Part shown: one piece after another, positions 8,676-16,172 of the stretch
How positions within the stretch are numbered: the stretch's first letter is position 1
Layout: the number at the start of each line of letters is the position of its first letter
Source of the DNA: JABDJX01 sp039942715
GTDB lineage: Bacteria; Pseudomonadota; Alphaproteobacteria; Rhodobacterales; Rhodobacteraceae
Assembly (NCBI GenBank): GCA_039942715.1
Contig: JBDVBY010000011.1
Coordinates: 124,001 to 188,000, forward strand
Direction: 5' to 3'
Length of the DNA: 64,000 nucleotides
Program-made: the position numbers and the translations under genes
Notes under the pieces: model-generated
Seen by the model: only the letters and a program-made list of their open reading frames with translations
The model's database searches: none
Told to the model about the DNA's origin: nothing

Positions 8676-9284
8676 ATGAATGCGCCAACTTTGCATCTTA
8701 ATGGCGTCGGCATCTGGAAAGAGCTTCTTTCAGGGGCCGATCAGGCATGCATTTTGGATGACTTGCGCGGACTCGCGAAAGAGGCTCCTTTCCAACGTTA
8801 TGAAACCGGGCGCGGCCAGAAAATGAGCGTCCGGATGACCGCGGCGGGGGATTTTGGCTGGATGTCAGACACCAAAGGGTATCGCTATGAGTCAACACAG
8901 AAGAGCGGCTCGGTCTGGCCCAATATTCCTGAAAGCGTTCTAGAGGTCTGGCGCAAGGTTTCAGGAGTTGATCGTCTGCCAGACAGTTGTTTGGTGAACT
9001 TCTATGGAGAAGACGCGCGCATGGGGCTGCATCAAGACCGCGACGAAGCTGATTTGAGTTGGCCAGTGGTTTCTATTTCCCTAGGCGATGAAGGCCAGTT
9101 TCGCGTCGGTCAAACGACACGTGGTGGACCGACGCAAAGTATATGGCTGAAGTCGGGGGATATCGCTGTCTTGGCAGGGAAAGCCCGCCTCGCGTATCAC
9201 GGCATCGACCGCATCAAGTTTGGGTCATCACAACTTCTGCCTGACGGTGGCCGGATCAATATCACCTTGCGCATCGCGGGCTGA
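8676..9284 (+). CDS. alkB: AlkB-type Fe(II)/2-oxoglutarate DNA dealkylase
   Basis: AlkB removes methyl lesions such as 1-methyladenine and 3-methylcytosine from DNA or RNA by oxidative demethylation. The protein has 202 residues. The metal triad is H119 and D121 (GLHQDRDE) with H175 (AYHGIDRI). The 2-oxoglutarate-binding arginines are R193 and R199 in RINITLR. NFYGEDARMGLH matches the family's core strand. A GGGA site precedes the ATG. The gene diverges from dnaK, and their promoters share the 184-bp spacer. No ada or other alkylation-repair gene is adjacent. Confidence 0.95.
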   Translation: MNAPTLHLNGVGIWKELLSGADQACILDDLRGLAKEAPFQRYETGRGQKMSVRMTAAGDFGWMSDTKGYRYESTQKSGSVWPNIPESVLEVWRKVSGVDRLPDSCLVNFYGEDARMGLHQDRDEADLSWPVVSISLGDEGQFRVGQTTRGGPTQSIWLKSGDIAVLAGKARLAYHGIDRIKFGSSQLLPDGGRINITLRIAG

Positions 9285-9374
9285 AAATTCGAATTAACCC
9301 TAAATTTGCCTAAAAATGAACGCATCGGATAGTTAAGATGATTTCGTAACCAATTTTTTAGTAGCGAGTGAAAA

Positions 9375-9971
9375 ATGAAAACATCCATGCTTAAATCGTC
9401 CGCCCTTGCCGCTGCCTTTTGTTTGTCGGCCACCGCGTCGCACGCTGAATGTGGTAGTTTTCTTTTCATCAAAACATGTCACAACAGCGCAAGCAATGTC
9501 GCTTCAGGCCATAAATCGGCCCTGAGCGGTGACGATGTTCAAACCAACGCTGAAGCGACTTCAAAAGAAGACGTAAGCGTAGAAAAGTCCAAGGCGCAGA
9601 AAAAAGCTGATCGTTTGTCGCGCAAGGCTAAAAAGGCCGAGAAGAAAGCTGATCGCAAGGCCGCGCAAGCCGAAAAGGCAGCTGCGAAAGCTACCAAGAA
9701 AGCTAAGCAGGCGGAAAATAAGGCCAACAAGGCAGAGAAGAAAGCCCAGAAAGCCAAATCAAATCCTAGCGAGAAAAACGAAATCGCAGCCGAAAAAGCA
9801 GCAGCTGCTGCTGCAGAAGCCAAGTCGAAGGCTAAAGACGCCGCCAAGAACGCTAAAACAAAGGCTAAAACTGCCAAAAAGGCCGAAAAGCGCGCCGACA
9901 ATCTTGCTCAGAAAGCTGAAAACGCTAGTGAAGCGGCGGCGGCTGAGACGACATCTACTACAGAAGATTAA
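9375..9971 (+). CDS. Exported Lys/Ala-rich coiled-coil protein
   Basis: This 198-residue protein begins with a clear signal peptide ending in ASHA. A short segment with two Cys residues follows (AECGSFLFIKTC), perhaps forming a disulfide. From about residue 70 onward the protein is almost only Lys, Ala and Glu with occasional Gln and Asp, in short repeats such as KKAEKKADRKA. This predicts a long, strongly basic helix or coiled coil outside the cytoplasm. The composition recalls histone H1-like or TolA-like helical spacers, but no family is certain. Function is unknown; binding to DNA, anionic glycan or peptidoglycan is possible. It is monocistronic, with a hairpin after the stop. Confidence 0.75.
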   Translation: MKTSMLKSSALAAAFCLSATASHAECGSFLFIKTCHNSASNVASGHKSALSGDDVQTNAEATSKEDVSVEKSKAQKKADRLSRKAKKAEKKADRKAAQAEKAAAKATKKAKQAENKANKAEKKAQKAKSNPSEKNEIAAEKAAAAAAEAKSKAKDAAKNAKTKAKTAKKAEKRADNLAQKAENASEAAAAETTSTTED

Positions 9972-9980
9972 AGCTCTAAC

Positions 9981-10008
9981 GCGACTGCGAGCTAGAGCTT
10001 GCGGTCGC
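9981..10008. terminator. Hairpin between convergent genes
   Basis: GCGACTGC (9981-9988) pairs with GCGGTCGC (10001-10008), eight pairs with one G-U, around a 12-base loop that contains a further small palindrome. It lies between the Lys/Ala-rich gene and the convergent ABC permease gene, where a terminator for both is expected. A strong U-run is missing on either strand, so activity is uncertain. Confidence 0.4.
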
Positions 10009-10014
10009 GAAGCT

Positions 10015-10866
10015 CTATTTCCCGGCTGTCCAGCTTAGGGACACATGTTTGCGCGTATAACTTTCACCAATCAGTCCGATCACCAACATAATAACCGACA
10101 CAACAATCGGGTACGTCAAATTGGTTTTCAGTGGTGTGTAGTTGATGAAAATATACCCTCGCCCCTGATCAATAATGTGAAAAAGTGGGTTAATCGAGAA
10201 TATCGCGACCATGTTTGCAGGCAGTTGGTTGGCAACAAACATCTTCCCAGACGCAAACATGTTGATCCGTGTGTAAACCTGCTGAGCGATCCCAACCGGT
10301 CCTGGTATCCACGGCTTAAGTGCCAAAAAGACAGAACCAACAGCAACGCCAGAAAACCAAGCGAGGATTAGAGTGCCTAAAGCGCCGATCGGCCTATCGA
10401 TGGACAAGGGCTGCCAAAGTAGGTGATAGGCCAACAAAATCGCAGATAACGCCAAAATTTGTGTGTAAAGCGCGCTAAACGCTGCTGCCCAAATCGATAC
10501 TGTCGGTGTCATCGGCAAATGCTGCATCATCGCCGATGCCGGCCCCTCTGAGCCGGCAACCGCGCCGATTGCCTTGACATGCACCATAAAGACAAAAATG
10601 CCAGACATGATATAAAGCAGGAAATCTCCGCGGACTGCGACACGTCGCATCCCCATGAAATCCATAAAAATAAAGAAGGCGAGAACCATAACAACGGTTT
10701 GCATAACGCTCGTCATTATTGCGAAAAGCGCATCGCGATGGCCTTTGCGCACCGAGCGTACCGTGTTGTGATAGATCAAATCTGCTAGCTTGAAAAACCC
10801 AAGCCACAACGATCGTTTGCTTTCCGCCTGATACATGCCGTCGATTTTCTTAACTTGCGCCCCCAC
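10015..10866 (-). CDS. ABC-2 type polysaccharide export permease
   Basis: The 283-residue protein has about six hydrophobic segments, with the first near residues 46-70. It resembles KpsM/Wzm-type permeases that export capsular or O-antigen polysaccharide across the inner membrane with a separate ATPase. The conserved cytoplasmic N-terminus and late segment (FSINPLFHIIDQGRGYIFINYTPL) match that family. No KpsT-type ATPase gene is adjacent, so the partner must lie elsewhere. Start choice is weak: GTG 10866 gives the longest frame and ATG 10836 is possible, neither with a good ribosome-binding site. It diverges from cysQ by 67 bp and opens the polysaccharide block. Confidence 0.85.
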   Translation of the reverse strand: MGAQVKKIDGMYQAESKRSLWLGFFKLADLIYHNTVRSVRKGHRDALFAIMTSVMQTVVMVLAFFIFMDFMGMRRVAVRGDFLLYIMSGIFVFMVHVKAIGAVAGSEGPASAMMQHLPMTPTVSIWAAAFSALYTQILALSAILLAYHLLWQPLSIDRPIGALGTLILAWFSGVAVGSVFLALKPWIPGPVGIAQQVYTRINMFASGKMFVANQLPANMVAIFSINPLFHIIDQGRGYIFINYTPLKTNLTYPIVVSVIMLVIGLIGESYTRKHVSLSWTAGK

Positions 10867-10933
10867 TTGTTTACGAAGGCTTTTGCAGACAATAAACGCC
10901 TAGATGCTGTTTTGGTAGAAGGGTGCGCCTTAA

Positions 10934-11740
10934 ATGTTGGAAATTGATCGTTTAGCCTTGGTTTCGGCAATGCGCCGCCTGTCGATAGAGGCCGGGCGTG
11001 CGATTATGGACGTTTATGCCCGCGATGATTTGGGAGTGCGCGCGAAAGCAGATGCTTCGCCGGTAACCGAAGCTGATGAGGCCGCCGATGCCATTATTTC
11101 CGCTGGATTACGTGCAGAATTTCCAAATGTCGCCTTGGTGACTGAGGAACAATCAAAGACCCATAGCCTGTCTGCTGATACATTTTTGATTGTCGATCCG
11201 CTCGATGGCACCAAAGAATTTGTAAAGCGCCGCGGTGATTTCACAGTAAACATCGCGCTGGTTGAAAAGGGCATTCCCACGCTTGGGGTTGTCTATGCAC
11301 CCGCAAAGGGGCGCATGTTTCTAACGGCGGTTGACGGGTATGTTTCGGAAGAAACTGGCAATTTCGGCCTTGATCAGCAGGGCGAGACGCGTCGTGTGGG
11401 TGTCGCAGACCCAGATGCGACCGCCTTGCGTGTTGTGGCCTCCAAATCGCACAGGGATCAGTCGACTGACGACTACATCGCGAAATACCCTGTCGCTTCG
11501 ACCGTTAGTGCGGGATCATCCCTCAAGTTCTGCCTTGTCGCAGTAGGGGAAGCTGATTTCTATCCACGATTGGGCCCAACTATGGAATGGGACACTGCGG
11601 CGGGACATGCGGTGTTGTCCGCAGCCGGAGGGCACGTGGTTGACCGGGAAACGCACAAAGCGCTGGAATACGGCAAGCCCGGCTTTCGCAATTCGCACTT
11701 TCTGGCATATGCCCCCGGCGTGTCTCTCTTACCGGGATGA
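10934..11740 (+). CDS. cysQ: 3'(2'),5'-bisphosphate nucleotidase CysQ
   Basis: CysQ hydrolyses 3'-phosphoadenosine 5'-phosphate (PAP) to AMP and phosphate. PAP is left over from PAPS-dependent sulfate transfer and from sulfate reduction. The protein has 268 residues with the lithium-sensitive phosphatase motifs: E71 in VTEEQ, DPLDGTKEF (D88, D91) and WDTAAGHAVL near the C-terminus. Its last four bases overlap the first glycosyltransferase (ATGA), so it is translationally coupled to the polysaccharide genes. A sulfotransferase gene lies at the end of the same run. This placement suggests it clears PAP made during glycan sulfation. Confidence 0.94.
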   Translation: MLEIDRLALVSAMRRLSIEAGRAIMDVYARDDLGVRAKADASPVTEADEAADAIISAGLRAEFPNVALVTEEQSKTHSLSADTFLIVDPLDGTKEFVKRRGDFTVNIALVEKGIPTLGVVYAPAKGRMFLTAVDGYVSEETGNFGLDQQGETRRVGVADPDATALRVVASKSHRDQSTDDYIAKYPVASTVSAGSSLKFCLVAVGEADFYPRLGPTMEWDTAAGHAVLSAAGGHVVDRETHKALEYGKPGFRNSHFLAYAPGVSLLPG

Positions 11741-12960
11741 AGCCCGTCGCTGATCCAGCATTTCGTTTCAGTGTCATTGTCGTCAGCCACAAGAGAACGC
11801 AGTGGCTCAAGCGATGCCTGACCGCTCTTCGGCAACTGGATCATGCAGCATTCGAGATTATCATTGTCGCGGACTCTGACAGTTTACAGAGCCTCAAAGG
11901 TGATGACTTTAAGAGGCATGCCTTTGATATCGCGAATATTTCGAAAGCGCGAAACCTAGGTGTCACCGCCGCTTCAGGCGATATTTGTGCCTTTGTGGAT
12001 GATGATGCTGTTCCTGAGCCGATGTGGCTGAGCCATCTGGAAGAAGCTTTTGTCAGAACTGATGCCGATGCTGTTGTGGGGTACGTCCGCGGAAGAAATG
12101 GGATTAGCTTTCAGTCACGTGTTGCCTCTGTCGATGCAGAAGGCGAAACGCATGAAGAAGTCGCACCAAATTACCAACCAGAAATCCCAAACCTGAAACC
12201 TGGCTATGCGACAAAGCTTGTTGGCACAAACGCAGCTTTTCGTACGAAATCCCTTTTGAAACTGGGAGGTTTTGACGAAGCGTTTGCCTTTTACCTGGAT
12301 GACACAGACATCTCGCTCAGGCTTGCAAAAGCTGACATGACCGCCGCTGTTGCGCCGTTGGCCGAGGTCCACCACGCATTTGCACCTTCTGTGCGACGCA
12401 CTGCGCTTCGCACTCCAATCTACCTTGGTGATATTGGGAAAAGCGCTGCTATTTTTCTGCGTCGCCACCAAGGGATTGCTGAACACGAGTTGTTCGCCCG
12501 GGTTTTCGCACGCGAGCGGAAGCGGTTAATTCGTCACATGGTGCAAGGGACATGTGAACCCAGAGACATTAAAATAAGGCTCAAAGAACTAGAAGAAGGG
12601 TGGAAAGCGGGCATGGAGATGGACTTGCCACCACGTCGGGCATTACACTCAAGTGAAACACCTTTTTTGCGAGTAGAGCAGCTTTGCGGACATGTTGTCC
12701 TAGTTTCCAGACTGTTTCGCCGCTGGAAAAGGCTGAAAGAAGCCACAAAATTGGCAGATTCCTGCCATCGCGTGAGTGTCTTCAGTTTTTCGTTAACTCC
12801 TGTGCGTCATCTCGTGCGTTATTCGGATTCGGGCGTTTGGATCCAGACTGGTGGTCAGTTTGGCCGCACCGCAAGAAATGACAGTGTTTTCAATTGGTGC
12901 AGATTTACCAAACGCCAAAAGATAGAAATGGCACGCGTTGCAAATCAACGCGGCATCTAA
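11737..12960 (+). CDS. Family 2 glycosyltransferase
   Basis: This 407-residue protein has an N-terminal GT-A fold. FRFSVIVVSHKRTQWLKRCL opens the nucleotide-binding domain, and the metal-binding acidic motif is FVDDDAVPE around residue 90. AFYLDDTDISLRL near residue 185 matches the second conserved acidic region. The C-terminal 170 residues are basic and helical without recognised motifs. No membrane segments are evident, so it should work in the cytoplasm on a nucleotide sugar and a lipid-linked acceptor; the sugar cannot be deduced. The start overlaps the cysQ stop by four bases. The next gene, galU, begins 62 bp downstream. Confidence 0.88.
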   Translation: MKPVADPAFRFSVIVVSHKRTQWLKRCLTALRQLDHAAFEIIIVADSDSLQSLKGDDFKRHAFDIANISKARNLGVTAASGDICAFVDDDAVPEPMWLSHLEEAFVRTDADAVVGYVRGRNGISFQSRVASVDAEGETHEEVAPNYQPEIPNLKPGYATKLVGTNAAFRTKSLLKLGGFDEAFAFYLDDTDISLRLAKADMTAAVAPLAEVHHAFAPSVRRTALRTPIYLGDIGKSAAIFLRRHQGIAEHELFARVFARERKRLIRHMVQGTCEPRDIKIRLKELEEGWKAGMEMDLPPRRALHSSETPFLRVEQLCGHVVLVSRLFRRWKRLKEATKLADSCHRVSVFSFSLTPVRHLVRYSDSGVWIQTGGQFGRTARNDSVFNWCRFTKRQKIEMARVANQRGI

Positions 12961-13022
12961 CACAATACCACCGATCGCTTGGGTACGGAGTGATCTTGGT
13001 TTTTTAAAAGTGAGGTCGCGTT

Positions 13023-13919
13023 ATGCAGCGCAAGGTTACAAAAGCAATATTCCCGGTTGCAGGTTTGGGCACCAGGTTTTTGCCAGCAACTAAATCCGTT
13101 CCCAAAGAAATCATGACACTGGTCGATCGCCCGTTGATTCAATATGCGATCGACGAAGCCCGAGCGGCGGGCATCAAAGAGTTTATCTTTGTCACGTCGC
13201 GCGGCAAAGGTGCTCTGGAAGACTACTTTGACCATGCGCCGGGCCTCGAAGAGACGCTTCGAAGCAAGGGCAAGCATGAGCTTTTAAGTGTTCTGGAAAA
13301 TACAAATATGGATTCCGGTGCAATCGCCTACATCCGCCAGCACAAGGCGATGGGTTTGGGTCATGCCGTTTGGTGCGCCCGCCGTCTTATCGGAGATGAA
13401 CCTTTTGCGGTAATGCTGCCCGATGATGTCATTTCGGGTGAAAAGCCGTGTTTGCAACAAATGGTCGAGGCATACGAAGAAACTGGCGGGTGCATGGTTG
13501 CCGCGATGGACGTGCCCGTTTCAAAGGTGTCTTCCTATGGCATTTTGGATATCGCCGAAGAAAAAAGCGGTGGCCTCTTAAAGGTTCGCGGGATGGTCGA
13601 GAAGCCTCAAGTTGAAGTTGCGCCGTCCACTTCGGCGGTCATTGGTCGCTATATCCTTACTCCTGATGTGATGAATAATCTAAACAAGGTGCAAAAAGGC
13701 AGCGGTGGAGAGATTCAATTAACCGACGCGATCGCGTTAGAAGTCGAAAGTAACCGACCCGTTCACGGGCTACGCTTTAAGGGAAATCGGTTTGATTGCG
13801 GCTCAAAGGCAGGCTTTTTGCAGGCCACAGTAAGCTTCGCTCTTGAGCGAGAAGATCTTCAAGACGAGTTTGCGAGTTTCCTGCGTGAAATGATGCCTCT
13901 GGCGCAGGCTGCAGAGTAG
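13023..13919 (+). CDS. galU: UTP-glucose-1-phosphate uridylyltransferase
   Basis: GalU makes UDP-glucose from UTP and glucose-1-phosphate, a precursor for exopolysaccharide, capsule and lipopolysaccharide. The protein has 298 residues, typical for the family. The nucleotide-binding signature FPVAGLGTRFLPATK-S-VPKE lies at residues 10-28, followed by LIQYAIDEARAAGI. EIQLTDAI and the later RFDCGSKAGFL region complete the catalytic site. A long-loop GalU-specific segment (IRQHKAMGLGHAVWCAR) is present. It sits among glycosyltransferases and is likely their UDP-glucose source. Confidence 0.97.
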   Translation: MQRKVTKAIFPVAGLGTRFLPATKSVPKEIMTLVDRPLIQYAIDEARAAGIKEFIFVTSRGKGALEDYFDHAPGLEETLRSKGKHELLSVLENTNMDSGAIAYIRQHKAMGLGHAVWCARRLIGDEPFAVMLPDDVISGEKPCLQQMVEAYEETGGCMVAAMDVPVSKVSSYGILDIAEEKSGGLLKVRGMVEKPQVEVAPSTSAVIGRYILTPDVMNNLNKVQKGSGGEIQLTDAIALEVESNRPVHGLRFKGNRFDCGSKAGFLQATVSFALEREDLQDEFASFLREMMPLAQAAE

Positions 13920-13961
13920 GGTAAAAGAGGTAGATACCAACGACGACGAGCGCGATACCCT

Positions 13962-15125
13962 TTGGCAACTCCAGTTCTTGATTTAAGCAGGTCGTTCTCA
14001 CGGCTCGGACGCGGTGCCCCCACGGGCATCGACCGCGTGGAACGCGCCTATCTTGAAGAAATCATCCGGCGCGAAGGGTGGGGCATCATCCGCACGCCAC
14101 GCGGGTTCCTAATGTTCGAACCTGATAGGCTTGCGCGTTTGCCCGGCTATTTTGATCGCGAAGACCTTGATGGTGCCGATCAGGCTTCGACAATTCGCGC
14201 TGTTGCATCTTCGCGCTCGCCCACTTTGTCGATCCGCAAGATCATGTGGCGAATGCCAAACGGACTAGCCTATATGAACGTCGGTCACACCAACCTGAAC
14301 GCAAAAACGATGCGGGCGATGATGGAAATGCCGGATCACTCTAAGATCGTCATGATCCATGACACGATCCCGATTGATTTCCCGGAATACCAAACCGAAG
14401 CCTCGCGCTCCAAGTTCATTGAACGACTGACCACAGTGATCAACTTTGCCAACAAGATCGTGGTCCCGTCAGATGAAGTTCGCGAAAACATTGAACAGCG
14501 TATGATCGGTACAGGCCACCGTGTTCCCGTAACCGTGGCTCCGCTCGGTATTGATATGGGGCCCAAGCCGCTAGACTTTGAGCGCAGTGAAAAACCCTAC
14601 TTCGTTGTCATAGGCACTATCGAGCCGCGCAAGAATCACGCCTTGTTGCTGGATATCTGGGAGCGGATGAACCGCAAGATGGATGAAGATCGCATACCAG
14701 AGTTGCGGATCATCGGTGCGCGTGGCTGGCGCAACGAAGAGGTATTTAACAGACTTGATAACGCGTCCTACATGGGTCGTACCGTTCACGAGCTTGGCTC
14801 AATTTCCGACAAGGAAATGAAACGGCAATTGGCTGGCGCGACGGGCTTGCTGTTTCCAAGTTTTGCAGAAGGATTTGGTCTGCCTCCATTTGAGGCGGCG
14901 GCATTCGGAGTTCCGACGATTTCATCGCCGCTGCGCACAACCGAGGTGCACTTGGGCGATATGGCCATTTACGCCGATCCGAGCGATATGTATCAATGGT
15001 TCACGGCCATCAGAGAATTGGCCAGTGAAAACATGGCCGAGCAGACCCAGCGCCATTCCGCACTTCAAGCCTATCGGCTTCCAAGCTGGGAAAAGCACTT
15101 TGACCGCGTTTTCGATTTGATCTGA
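13962..15125 (+). CDS. Family 4 glycosyltransferase (GT-B fold), TTG start
   Basis: The protein has 387 residues. The N-terminal VLDLSRSFSRLGRG-PTGIDRVERAYL region and the C-terminal retaining-GT motif (SFAEGFGLPPFEAAAFGVPTISS) identify a GT4-type enzyme. YFVVIGTIEPRKNHALLL marks the second Rossmann domain, and PSFAEGFGLPPFE holds the E-x7-E donor-binding signature. No ATG exists upstream: the frame runs 14 codons back to the galU TAG in the same frame, and TTG 13962 is the first usable start, placed just before the conserved N-terminus. The ribosome-binding site is weak, so translation may depend on coupling with galU. Substrate unknown. Confidence 0.86.
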   Translation: MATPVLDLSRSFSRLGRGAPTGIDRVERAYLEEIIRREGWGIIRTPRGFLMFEPDRLARLPGYFDREDLDGADQASTIRAVASSRSPTLSIRKIMWRMPNGLAYMNVGHTNLNAKTMRAMMEMPDHSKIVMIHDTIPIDFPEYQTEASRSKFIERLTTVINFANKIVVPSDEVRENIEQRMIGTGHRVPVTVAPLGIDMGPKPLDFERSEKPYFVVIGTIEPRKNHALLLDIWERMNRKMDEDRIPELRIIGARGWRNEEVFNRLDNASYMGRTVHELGSISDKEMKRQLAGATGLLFPSFAEGFGLPPFEAAAFGVPTISSPLRTTEVHLGDMAIYADPSDMYQWFTAIRELASENMAEQTQRHSALQAYRLPSWEKHFDRVFDLI

Positions 15126-15161
15126 TCGCCGGGCGTTCCTGGCACTCGGGAGTGACAGGCG

Positions 15162-16172
15162 GTGGGCGCAGTTTCTGCTCTTAGACTTAGGATCGAACGC
15201 AGGCGATGGCAGCTTCGCGCGTTTCGAAAAGGGCGTGAATTGGCTGTTGTTGCGGATCGCAGCGGCATGGTCAGGCCCGGCGCAGTTTTGCTTTTCGCCA
15301 CCATTCGAAATGAAAAGCCGCGTCTTCCCTACTTTCTAAAATACTATCGCGACATGGGTGTTTCGCACTTTTTCGTCGTCGACAATGGTTCAACCGACGG
15401 AAGCGCAGAATTGCTCGCGGGAGAGCCTGATGTTTCGCTTTGGCGTGCGGAAACCAGCTACAAGCACAGTCGTTTTGGAACCGATTGGCTCAATTGGCTG
15501 AAGTTTCGCTTTGGGCATGGTCACTGGACGCTCACTGTTGATCCTGATGAGTTTCTGACTTTCCCGTTTTGTGACACACGGCCGATCTCGGCATTATGTG
15601 ACTGGCTGGATCAATCTGGTCTGCGCGCTTTGGGAACGTTACTATTGGATATGTATCCAAAGGGTGCGCCTGATGACGTGCCCTATGCGCCGGGGCAGAA
15701 CCCGTTTGAGATTGCGTGTTGGTTTGACGCGGGCAATTACACTATTTCGCGGAACAAGAAATATGGAAACCTGTGGATACAAGGTGGCCCGCGCGCGCGC
15801 ATGTATTTCCCCGATGCACCAGAGCAGGCACCATCATTGAACAAGATTCCACTGGTGAAATGGGATCGCAAGTACGTGCATGTCAGCTCGACGCATATGC
15901 TTTTGCCGCGTGGTCTCAATCTGGTTTACGACGAAGAGGGTGGTGAAAAAGCATCAGGATGTCTGCTGCATGCCAAGTTTCTCGACAGCTTTCCGCAGAA
16001 GGCAGCCGAAGAGATCGGTCGCCGACAACACTTCGCGCGTGGCCGCGAATATGACGCCTATCACCTAAAGGGGCAGGGTCCGGAGGGGCTTTGGTTTGAC
16101 TGGTCAGAGCGATATATTGACTGGCGTCAGCTGGAGCTTTTGGGCCTGATGTCGAAAGGAAACTGGGCATGA
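15162..16172 (+). CDS. Glycosyltransferase family 2 protein (Glyco_tranf_2_4 type)
   Basis: The 336-residue protein contains a GT-A domain of the type often found in bacterial surface-glycan loci: LLFATIRNEKPRLPYFLKYY, then HFFVVDNGSTDGS and the metal-binding TVDPDEFLTFP. The later segment HVSSTHMLLPRG with the conserved His is typical of this subfamily. GTG 15162 is used as start because a purine-rich GGAG lies about ten bases upstream and no ATG is near. Its last four bases overlap the next gene (ATGA), which implies coupled synthesis with the branching transferase. The donor and acceptor sugars are unknown. Confidence 0.87.
   Translation: MGAVSALRLRIERRRWQLRAFRKGRELAVVADRSGMVRPGAVLLFATIRNEKPRLPYFLKYYRDMGVSHFFVVDNGSTDGSAELLAGEPDVSLWRAETSYKHSRFGTDWLNWLKFRFGHGHWTLTVDPDEFLTFPFCDTRPISALCDWLDQSGLRALGTLLLDMYPKGAPDDVPYAPGQNPFEIACWFDAGNYTISRNKKYGNLWIQGGPRARMYFPDAPEQAPSLNKIPLVKWDRKYVHVSSTHMLLPRGLNLVYDEEGGEKASGCLLHAKFLDSFPQKAAEEIGRRQHFARGREYDAYHLKGQGPEGLWFDWSERYIDWRQLELLGLMSKGNWA

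Noticed and set aside
9539..9901. Long antisense open frame rich in Ala, Phe and Ser opposite the Lys/Ala-rich gene
   Set aside because: It is the mirror of a low-complexity Lys/Ala coding region, has no ribosome-binding site and no family features.
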